Source of the DNA: Bacteroidota bacterium
GTDB lineage: Bacteria > Bacteroidota > Bacteroidia > B-17B0 > Aurantibacillaceae
Assembly (NCBI GenBank): GCA_947449125.1
Contig: CANFQR010000146.1
Location: 1 to 5,092, forward strand
DNA length: 5,092 nt
Direction of reading: 5' to 3'
Shown piece by piece: positions 1-5,092 of this stretch. A program made the position numbers and the translations under genes. Numbering within the stretch: the stretch's first letter is position 1; each line of letters opens with the position of its first letter. Under the pieces are notes generated by a model, which saw nothing but the letters and a program-made list of their open reading frames with translations, was not told the origin of the DNA and ran no database searches.

Positions 1-407
1 ATAAAAGCGTCAGATTCAACGTCAGCAATTGAAGCAATTAAATTTTTTCCTTCGGTGTTTAAATTCGAAAACGTATTTAAGTGTAAGCCTTTTAAAATTA
101 ATTTGTCGCTTAAGGTCTCCGAATAATATCCATTTACAATAACAATATTTAACGCATCGTTAAGTTTGTAATCTGAAACATCATTAATCTCAATTAAATG
201 TTGTTGGATGTTTTTAAATTCTTTTTTAAATATCCCGTCTATGTTACAATACTTATAGTCTTCGTGTTTGTTGGTAGGAATGCCATTATTTTCTAAAAAC
301 AATAATGCTTTAGAAAGTTTGGTATTATCAATAAAATTAACTTTACCGGCAGAAGCAGATATTTTATCGATAATTAGTTGAGCGGTATTTGTTTTTTCTG
401 CTATCAT
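1..407 (-). CDS. sufD: SufD, Fe-S cluster assembly scaffold subunit (N-terminal part, cut by window edge)
   Basis: SufD is the non-catalytic SufB paralogue of the SufBC2D complex, which builds Fe-S clusters in the cytoplasm and is needed for iron acquisition by the scaffold. I translated 135 codons from the ATG at 407-405; the gene continues beyond the left edge, so the beta-helix core and C-terminus are not visible. Recognition rests on the N-terminal helical region and the motif at residues 43-53 (IPTNKHEDYKY), the counterpart of the family's P-x-R-x-E-x-W-K-Y motif, with Tyr in place of the usual Trp, followed by a short hydrophobic/basic stretch (IDGIFKKEF). An in-frame TAA lies 13-15 bases upstream of this ATG, so there is no room for a longer start. 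No Shine-Dalgarno is evident. It follows sufC after 44 bp, as expected for sufBCD order, and is very probably co-transcribed. The identification is strong because family motif and position agree. Confidence 0.9.
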   Translation of the reverse strand, partial: MIAEKTNTAQLIIDKISASAGKVNFIDNTKLSKALLFLENNGIPTNKHEDYKYCNIDGIFKKEFKNIQQHLIEINDVSDYKLNDALNIVIVNGYYSETLSDKLILKGLHLNTFSNLNTEGKNLIASIADVESDAF

Positions 408-451
408 TTTAATTCTATCAAGGTTATATTAAAATTTTTTTGTCGGATGTT

Positions 452-1204
452 TTAGTTTTCAAATTGTTTTTTTATTTCATCATAACCTTTGGCTTCTAAC
501 TCAAGAGCGAGTTCTTTCCCTCCTGATTTTACAATTTTACCGTTATATAAAATATGAACAACGTCAGGAACAATATAATCTAATAAACGTTGATAATGTG
601 TAATTACTACAAATGCATTTTCGCTATTTTTTAAAGTGTTTACCCCAGTGGCAACAATGCGGAGTGCGTCAATGTCTAAACCGCTATCTGTTTCGTCGAG
701 TATTGCTAATTTAGGATTAAGCATGGCCATTTGAAAAATTTCATTTCTCTTTTTTTCTCCTCCGCTAAAACCTTCATTAACACTTCTGTTTGCAAGTTTG
801 CCATCAAGTTCAACAAGCTTTTGTTTTTCTTTTACCAAAGCCAGAAAATCTTTCGCCGGCATTTCTTCTTGTCCTTTATATGCACGAATTTCGTTTACGG
901 CAGTTTTTAAGAAGTTGATATTGCTTACGCCTGGTATTTCTACCGGGTATTGAAAAGCTAAGAATAGACCTTCGCGGGCTCTGTCTTCTGGCGAAAGTTC
1001 TAAAAGATTTTTTCCGTTAAAAATAACTTCGCCTTGGGTAACTTCGTAATCTTCTCTACCCGCTAAAACACTAGATAAGGTTGATTTCCCAGAACCGTTA
1101 GGGCCCATAATAGCATGAACTTCTCCTGCATTTATTTTTAAATTAATACCTTTTAAAATTTCTTTATCTCCAATGGAGGCATGTAAATTATTAATTGTAA
1201 TCAT
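452..1204 (-). CDS. sufC: SufC, ATPase subunit of the SUF Fe-S assembly complex
   Basis: SufC is a soluble ABC-type ATPase that binds SufB and SufD and drives the conformational change needed for cluster assembly; it is not a transporter. The 250-residue length is typical. Visible motifs are Walker A GPNGSGKST (34-42), Q-loop Gln85, ABC signature SGGEKKR (147-153), Walker B LAILDE (166-171), D-loop SGLD (174-177) and the switch His203. The SGGEKKRNEI and DETDSGLDIDAL wording is the SufC-specific form of these motifs. All catalytic residues are present. ATG at 1204-1202 is the natural start because MITINNLHA matches the family N-terminus. It begins 4 bp after the stop of the membrane-protein gene, in a different frame, so translation is likely coupled to that gene, with which it shares an operon. 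What is odd is the neighbour: sufC normally follows sufB directly. Confidence 0.98.
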   Translation of the reverse strand: MITINNLHASIGDKEILKGINLKINAGEVHAIMGPNGSGKSTLSSVLAGREDYEVTQGEVIFNGKNLLELSPEDRAREGLFLAFQYPVEIPGVSNINFLKTAVNEIRAYKGQEEMPAKDFLALVKEKQKLVELDGKLANRSVNEGFSGGEKKRNEIFQMAMLNPKLAILDETDSGLDIDALRIVATGVNTLKNSENAFVVITHYQRLLDYIVPDVVHILYNGKIVKSGGKELALELEAKGYDEIKKQFEN

Positions 1205-1208
1205 AGTT

Positions 1209-2942
1209 TTATAGTTTATAACTGTAGTCGTATATTTTTATGTTTAAGTTTTTTATCAGAAATGGTTGTTTTTCTTTGTTCCAGACGAATACACTTAGTA
1301 TGTCATTTTGTTCAAATTTACCTGTAACTGCTATTGAATAAGCGTATTTTTTCCAATCGCAGCAATTATTTGATGGTGTTTCGTTAAGTTTAAATGCCTG
1401 AAACTGTTTACTTATTTTTTCTTGATTTGTTGCATTTAGGCAAAGGAGGGCACTGTAAGATGAGTTGTTAAACGTTTCTTTTCTTTCAAATTCTGTAACA
1501 ACAAAAAAATTATTTCCGTTTTTATCAAGTTTAAAATTAACATCGTTTCCGTATTCTAAATTTGAAAAATTAAAAACACTGTCGCCCGCCATTCGATCAT
1601 TAAACATCATTTTTTTCTTTTCGTAAAGTAAATCTATTTTGTGCTTTGTATATAATGGAATGTCGCTGCTACCACCTAAACTATCGGCATAATTTTTATT
1701 TGTTTTTAGAAATACATAATTAAATTTATTAAAATTCATACCGTTTCCTTTAATTATACCCGATCGGTATTGATATAAATAAACTTGTGTGATAGCTACT
1801 AAAATAAACGCGAACCCGTTTAAAACATAGTGAGTTTTTAATTTTGTGTTTTGCCATAAATACGCTCCGGCAATAACTATTAAAGGCAGATAATCTACAA
1901 ATACTCTTATTCCAAACCCATCGAAATAATTATAAGCCCAATACGATGCAAAAATATAGATGAAAAAAGTTAGCGATATGATAAAAATAAACCCTTTATA
2001 TCTATTGGTTTTTAAAATAGAAATTATGCCAACCAAGAACAATAAACAAAGAGGTACATAAACAAACAAACCGTTATTAAATCCAAATAACATTTTGAAA
2101 ATTTGCGGCTGAGTAAAGTAAAAGCCGTTGCCCAAATAAGAATCTTGTAAGATTTTCCCATTTTGTAGATACCATGCCAGGCTTTGGACAGAGCAAACTG
2201 ATATGGCAAAAATTAATGAAAAATAAAAGTGTTTGGTTTTTAGGATTGTTTTAAAAAAATTTGCGAGGCTTACATAATTTTGAAAGAAGAATGGAAGAAA
2301 AATAAATAAAATTGCGTTTACAGGTCGAACTAAAATAATTAAACCAAACACAAATCCAATTAAGTAATAGTATTTTGTTTGTTTTGTTTGAATGAGTTGG
2401 ACGGTGTAATAAAACAATGAACTGGTTAACGCAAAGGAATATACGTGCGACATGCCTGGTTCACTAATAGTATAGTGAAATAAATGAGTTCCGAAGCAAG
2501 TTAGAAAAATTAGTAAGGCAATAATATTTTTTTTGAACTCCAATTTTAGCAATAACTTTTTTAGAAATAGTAAGCCGACAATGCAGTAAAAAATCCCGGC
2601 AAAATAAACTGCCATCTGAAATGGCGAGGAAAATCCGTTAACTTCAAAACAACTTAATTTAGCATAAAGTGTACTTATTAGAAAGAATGGCATAATTAAC
2701 AATGCGGTACCAATTGTATGAACATTAATTGTTCCGGTTGGGGTATTTATTAAATACCAGTTATTGCCTGTTTGGTTTGTAAAATTAGCATCAATAAAAA
2801 TTGAAACTAAATAAGAATAATAATCTCTCGCGTCTCCGTCAATAGAAATTTTGTTGGTGTAGTTAAGCACAACACTAACAAATACAATAGCGCAAAACGT
2901 TATTGTAAGGTTTAAATAATTATTTTTCAAAAATAAATTCAA
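1209..2942 (-). CDS. Polytopic membrane protein resembling GT-C glycosyltransferases, inserted between sufB and sufC
   Basis: A 577-residue integral membrane protein. Residues 1-395 hold about 10-12 hydrophobic segments (first at about 11-27; others near 78-96, 108-128, 139-158, 192-220, 238-256, 290-310, 317-336, 350-364, 373-390). Residues 396-577 are hydrophilic and look beta-rich. After the first segment comes an acidic loop IDGDARDYYSY (34-44), placed like the catalytic Asp loop of GT-C (PMT/ArnT-like) lipid-phosphosugar glycosyltransferases. Other landmarks are SEPGMSHVYSF (160-170), LVRPVNA (204-210), NNGLFVYVPL (289-298) and a GIRVFVDYLP loop (344-353), which resemble uncharacterised Bacteroidota membrane proteins of this type. 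The tail ends in a VFVWNKEKQPF...IKIYDY pattern (551-573) like a small beta-sandwich. The start is TTG at 2942-2940: no in-frame ATG, GTG or TTG lies between it and the upstream TAA (2951-2949), and the next Met (84) would remove the first membrane segment and the acidic loop. Substrate and function are unknown; the glycosyltransferase assignment is inference. There is no recognisable link to Fe-S assembly. Confidence 0.75.
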   Translation of the reverse strand: MNLFLKNNYLNLTITFCAIVFVSVVLNYTNKISIDGDARDYYSYLVSIFIDANFTNQTGNNWYLINTPTGTINVHTIGTALLIMPFFLISTLYAKLSCFEVNGFSSPFQMAVYFAGIFYCIVGLLFLKKLLLKLEFKKNIIALLIFLTCFGTHLFHYTISEPGMSHVYSFALTSSLFYYTVQLIQTKQTKYYYLIGFVFGLIILVRPVNAILFIFLPFFFQNYVSLANFFKTILKTKHFYFSLIFAISVCSVQSLAWYLQNGKILQDSYLGNGFYFTQPQIFKMLFGFNNGLFVYVPLCLLFLVGIISILKTNRYKGFIFIISLTFFIYIFASYWAYNYFDGFGIRVFVDYLPLIVIAGAYLWQNTKLKTHYVLNGFAFILVAITQVYLYQYRSGIIKGNGMNFNKFNYVFLKTNKNYADSLGGSSDIPLYTKHKIDLLYEKKKMMFNDRMAGDSVFNFSNLEYGNDVNFKLDKNGNNFFVVTEFERKETFNNSSYSALLCLNATNQEKISKQFQAFKLNETPSNNCCDWKKYAYSIAVTGKFEQNDILSVFVWNKEKQPFLIKNLNIKIYDYSYKL

Positions 2943-2951
2943 AATAAATTA

Positions 2952-4406
2952 TTAGCCTACACTGCCTTCTAAACTAACTGCCAATAATTTTTGGGCTTCT
3001 ACTGCAAATTCCATTGGTAATTTGTTAAGCACTTCTTTGCAATAGCCATTTACAATTAAACCAATTGCTTTTTCGTTATCTATACCGCGTTGTTTGCAAT
3101 AAAACAATTGATCTTCACCAATTTTACTGGTTGTAGCTTCATGTTCTACTATGGCTGTTTTATCTTTAATTTCAATGTAAGGGAATGTGTGTGCGCCACA
3201 TTTGTCGCCCATTAATAAACTATCGCATTGTGAAAAATTACGTGCGTTTGAAGCGCCTTTTCTTATTTGAACTAAGCCGCGGTAACTATTATTGCTATAA
3301 CCCGCACTAATTCCTTTAGAGATGATTGTGCTTCTTGTATTTTTACCGATATGAATCATTTTGGTTCCGGTATCTGCTTCCTGTTTATTATTGGTTAATG
3401 CAACAGAATAAAATTCGCCAACGCTATTATTTCCTTTTAAGATTACTGAAGGGTATTTCCATGTAATGGCTGAGCCTGTTTCAACTTGAGTCCAGCTTAT
3501 TTTAGAATTATCTTCTAAGCAAATACCTCTTTTTGTAACGAAATTAAAAATGCCTCCTTTACCGTTTTTATCTCCAGGATACCAATTTTGAACGGTACTG
3601 TATTTTACTTCAGCATTTTTGTGAGTGATAATTTCAACAATGGCTGCGTGTAATTGATTTTCGTCTCGTTGCGGCGCAGTGCAGCCTTCAAGATATGAAA
3701 CATAACTTCCTTCGTCGGCAACAATAAGTGTTCTCTCAAATTGGCCGGTGCCTGTGGCGTTAATTCTAAAGTATGTTGAAAGTTCCATAGGGCAGCGAAC
3801 ACCTTTTGGAATGTAACAGAAAGAACCATCGCTAAATACTGCTGAGTTTAATGCAGCAAAATAATTATCTGTGTAAGGAACTACCGTTCCCATGTATTTT
3901 TTTATTAAATCAGGAAATTCCAACACAGCCTCGCTAAACGAACAAAATATGATTCCTTTTTCGGATAATGTTTCTCTGAAAGTTGTTTTTACAGATACGC
4001 TGTCAAATACAGCATCTACGGCAATATTCGATTGAACACCGGTTAATCGTTTTTGTTCTTCTAACGATATGCCCAGTTTTGAAAACGTTTTTAAAAGTTC
4101 TGGGTCTACTTCGTCGAGACTTGTTAATTCGGGTTTTTTCTTTGGAGCCGAGTAATAACTGATATCTTGATAATTGATTTTAGGATAATTTAAATGAGCC
4201 CAATTACTTGGTTCAGGCAAATTTTGCCAATGTTTAAATGCTTTTAATCTAAATTCCAATAACCATTCAGGTTCATTTTTTTTTCTGCTTAAAGCTATAA
4301 CAACATCTTCGTTTAAGCCTTTTGCAAAAGTTTCTGTTTCAATATCTGTGGTAAAACCCCATTTGTATTCGCTGTTAATGTGGTCTTCTAAAATTTCATT
4401 AGCCAT
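2952..4406 (-). CDS. sufB: SufB, Fe-S cluster assembly scaffold subunit
   Basis: SufB is the core scaffold of the SufBC2D complex: it accepts sulfur from SufE/SufU-type donors and holds the nascent cluster at the SufB-SufD interface. The 484-residue length is normal. The N-terminal SufB-type region (about 1-130) includes YKWGF (14-18) and the [11 protein letters not shown] stretch (46-56), followed by the beta-helix core and a C-terminal helical SufC-binding segment. Cys242 in [18 protein letters not shown] corresponds to E. coli Cys254 (sulfur entry). Cys394 in [10 protein letters not shown] corresponds to Cys405, and Glu421-His422-Glu423 in [11 protein letters not shown] to E. coli 432-434, the cluster-forming residues. 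These equivalences are my alignment by motif. The ATG start gives the usual [12 protein letters not shown] N-terminus. It lies 49 bp downstream of the A-type carrier gene; that spacer shows no promoter of the TAnnTTTG type and no clear hairpin. It ends in a double stop, TAATAA. Confidence 0.98.
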   Translation of the reverse strand: MANEILEDHINSEYKWGFTTDIETETFAKGLNEDVVIALSRKKNEPEWLLEFRLKAFKHWQNLPEPSNWAHLNYPKINYQDISYYSAPKKKPELTSLDEVDPELLKTFSKLGISLEEQKRLTGVQSNIAVDAVFDSVSVKTTFRETLSEKGIIFCSFSEAVLEFPDLIKKYMGTVVPYTDNYFAALNSAVFSDGSFCYIPKGVRCPMELSTYFRINATGTGQFERTLIVADEGSYVSYLEGCTAPQRDENQLHAAIVEIITHKNAEVKYSTVQNWYPGDKNGKGGIFNFVTKRGICLEDNSKISWTQVETGSAITWKYPSVILKGNNSVGEFYSVALTNNKQEADTGTKMIHIGKNTRSTIISKGISAGYSNNSYRGLVQIRKGASNARNFSQCDSLLMGDKCGAHTFPYIEIKDKTAIVEHEATTSKIGEDQLFYCKQRGIDNEKAIGLIVNGYCKEVLNKLPMEFAVEAQKLLAVSLEGSVG

Positions 4407-4455
4407 TTTTAAATAGTTCAGTTAGGTAAGTGTCCTTTAAGTTGCTTTTTTGTAA

Positions 4456-4782
4456 TTAGACAGAAAATGATTCGCCACAGCCACAAGTTCTGCTGGCATT
4501 AGGGTTATTAAATACAAACCCTTTACCATTTAGTCCTCCGGTAAATTCTAATTCGGTACCTGCCAAATACAAAAAGCTTTTTCTATCAACTACAATTTTA
4601 ATTCCTTTGTCCTCAAACATTTGGTCACCTTCTTTTAAGGTATCATCAAACTCTAGTTTATAAGATAAACCTGAGCAACCGCCTCCATCAACGCCAACTC
4701 TGATGAAAGTTCCATCAACACGATTTTCATCTTTAATTAATCGTAGTGCGTGATTTTTTGCATTTTCTGTAACAGTTATCAT
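4456..4782 (-). CDS. sufA: A-type Fe-S carrier protein (SufA/IscA/HesB family)
   Basis: A 108-residue cytoplasmic protein of the HesB/IscA family, which receives Fe-S clusters from the scaffold and passes them to apo-enzymes. The three ligand cysteines of the family are present: Cys36 in GGGCSGLSY, and Cys100 and Cys102 in the C-terminal TCGCGESF motif. The intervening FTGGLNGKGFVFNNPNA segment (80-96) is also a family hallmark. The length is normal and the start MITVTENA is typical. It is the first gene of the suf operon, directly upstream of sufB, which is why I use sufA; sequence alone does not separate SufA from IscA or ErpA, and in this phylum one protein may serve all these roles. A promoter candidate lies about 60 bp upstream of its ATG. 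No Shine-Dalgarno is seen; the leader just before the ATG is AT-rich. Confidence 0.95.
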   Translation of the reverse strand: MITVTENAKNHALRLIKDENRVDGTFIRVGVDGGGCSGLSYKLEFDDTLKEGDQMFEDKGIKIVVDRKSFLYLAGTELEFTGGLNGKGFVFNNPNASRTCGCGESFSV

Positions 4783-4844
4783 AAATTGCTGATAATAAAA
4801 TAGTTAAATAATAAAAACTTAATTAGATTAATTCTAAATTAAGA

Positions 4845-4875
4845 CAAAAATACCATAAAAATGGTATTTACACAA
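4845..4875 (-). promoter_or_regulatory. Predicted Bacteroidota-type promoter of the suf operon
   Basis: Read on the minus strand, TTG (4875-4873, in ATTTG) is followed after exactly 20 bases by TATTTTTG (4852-4845), a full match to the Bacteroidota -7 consensus TAnnTTTG with the -33 TTG at suitable spacing. Transcription would start near 4838-4841, giving a leader of roughly 55-60 nt before the sufA-like ATG. This is the only good match on this strand in the intergenic region and is correctly placed for the whole sufA-B-(membrane protein)-C-D operon. It is prediction from consensus only, and AT-rich DNA makes chance matches easier. Confidence 0.7.
4848..4869. promoter_or_regulatory. Perfect inverted repeat in the suf promoter spacer, candidate operator
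   Basis: AAATACCAT (4848-4856) and ATGGTATTT (4861-4869) are perfect 9-bp inverted arms separated by AAAA. The 22-bp site fills most of the spacer between the -33 and -7 elements of the predicted suf promoter and overlaps the upstream end of the -7 box, the classic position for a repressor site. SUF operons are commonly regulated by iron or Fe-S sensors (Rrf2/IscR-type, Fur-type), but I do not recognise this as any of their standard motifs, so the regulator is unknown. The arms are AT-rich, with two G:C pairs each. Confidence 0.5.
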
Positions 4876-4928
4876 ATAAAACATAAAAATTAAATGATTG
4901 TTTTTTCTGAATAAAATAAGCAAGTGCT

Positions 4929-4946
4929 ACGTCATAATTTTGACGT
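4929..4946. promoter_or_regulatory. Inverted repeat ACGTCA-N6-TGACGT, candidate operator of the rightward gene
   Basis: ACGTCA (4929-4934) and TGACGT (4941-4946) are perfect 6-bp arms around TAATTT. Two central bases also pair, leaving one mismatched pair in an 18-bp near-palindrome. The arms are GC-richer than the surrounding AT-rich DNA, which makes chance less likely. The site covers a possible -7 element of the rightward gene. Its half-site and spacing suit a dimeric helix-turn-helix regulator, but I cannot name one. Confidence 0.4.
4935..4942 (+). promoter_or_regulatory. Possible -7 element for the rightward gene
   Basis: TAATTTTG matches the Bacteroidota TAnnTTTG -7 consensus on the plus strand. 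No TTG is found about 20 bases upstream (the nearest, 4898-4900, is 34 bases away), so the -33 element is missing or replaced by activator contact. It would give a leader of about 90-95 nt before the ATG at 5042. The call is weak. Confidence 0.35.
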
Positions 4947-5041
4947 TCATTGATTTGAAGTAAAGGGCTTAATAAATTAAAACTTAATTAAAAGAAAAAA
5001 AATAACATTTAAAGTACTTACTTATCTTTAGCGATAGAAAT

Positions 5042-5092
5042 ATGATTGCAATTAATAACACCTTAGTCAGCGAAGAGCTGTTTGAAAAAAAA
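5042..5092 (+). CDS. Probable DUF3109-family protein (first 17 residues, cut by window edge)
   Basis: An ATG at 5042-5044 opens a frame that stays open to the end of the window, giving MIAINNTLVSEELFEKK. This resembles the conserved start of DUF3109-family proteins of Bacteroidota, where a short I-x-I-x-x-T-x-V-S-x-x-x-x-E-K segment precedes a cysteine cluster of the C-x-L-x-x-C-K-G-A-C-C kind. The cysteines would lie just outside this window, so the family call rests only on memory of the N-terminus. The family's function is not known to me; its cysteine set suggests metal or cluster binding. It is divergent from the suf operon and shares its upstream region. No Shine-Dalgarno is seen. Confidence 0.6.
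   Translation, partial: MIAINNTLVSEELFEKK

Larger units (their letters stand above)
4783..5041. other. Divergent intergenic regulatory region between the suf operon and the rightward gene
   Basis: A 259-bp, strongly AT-rich stretch with no convincing ORF, separating the leftward suf operon from the rightward gene at 5042. It contains two promoter-like elements facing outward and two inverted repeats, each overlapping one of them (listed separately). Between about 4947 and 5041 there is only AT-rich leader sequence, with a small 8-bp palindrome AAGTACTT at 5012-5019 and no recognisable riboswitch or Shine-Dalgarno. Confidence 0.85.

Noticed and set aside
408..451. Possible internal promoter before sufD
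   Set aside because: The 44-bp spacer is A/T-rich but has no TAnnTTTG box on the minus strand, so sufD is best read as part of the operon.
2024..2209. A 61-residue open frame inside the membrane-protein gene
   Set aside because: It lies wholly within the 577-residue gene in another frame, resembles nothing I recognise, and its hydrophobic composition follows from the overlapping membrane segments.
3605..3829. A 74-residue open frame inside sufB
   Set aside because: It is contained in the conserved core of sufB in another frame; the sufB frame has all family motifs, so this is a shadow.
4407..4455. Possible internal promoter or processing hairpin between the A-type carrier gene and sufB
   Set aside because: No TAnnTTTG match on the minus strand and no stem longer than a few bases; it looks like an ordinary intra-operon spacer.
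4848..4870. Hairpin followed by T residues on the minus strand, as a possible terminator
   Set aside because: The flanking genes diverge, so no transcript needs to end here; the stem is AT-rich with only two G:C pairs and the T-run is part of the predicted -7 box.
4814..4990. Exact 12-bp direct repeat AAAACTTAATTA at 4814-4825 and 4979-4990, one in each predicted leader
   Set aside because: In DNA this AT-rich a 12-bp repeat within 260 bp is not very improbable, and there is no third copy or flanking structure to suggest a mobile element or binding site.

Overview
The window is AT-rich bacterial DNA, most likely from a member of the Bacteroidota (a flavobacterium or relative). Four things point there: the gene order of the SUF iron-sulfur cluster operon; the lack of Shine-Dalgarno sequences before the genes; a promoter of the TTG-N20-TAnnTTTG type, which is the Bacteroidota housekeeping sigma pattern; and a divergent gene whose first 17 residues resemble a DUF3109-family protein common in that phylum.

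Layout. Almost the whole window is one leftward (minus-strand) operon. In transcription order it holds an A-type Fe-S carrier (sufA-like, 4456-4782), sufB (2952-4406), a large membrane protein resembling GT-C glycosyltransferases (1209-2942), sufC (452-1204) and the first 135 codons of sufD (1-407, running off the left edge). To the right is a 259-bp intergenic region (4783-5041). It holds a good promoter for the suf operon with a perfect 9-bp-arm inverted repeat in its spacer, and a second, weaker promoter-like element with its own inverted repeat facing right. At 5042 a rightward gene starts and runs off the right edge.

How the genes work together. SufB, SufC and SufD form the SufBC2D scaffold. 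SufC is the ATPase, SufB carries the cysteine that receives sulfur and the residues that hold the nascent cluster, and SufD is the paralogous partner. The A-type protein carries clusters to target proteins. All key residues visible in these proteins are intact.

The oddity is the 577-residue membrane protein between sufB and sufC. It has about 10 or more membrane segments and a soluble beta-rich tail, and no obvious link to Fe-S assembly. It is packed tightly (9 bp after sufB, 4 bp before sufC), lies in the same reading frame as sufB behind a double stop, and appears to start with TTG.
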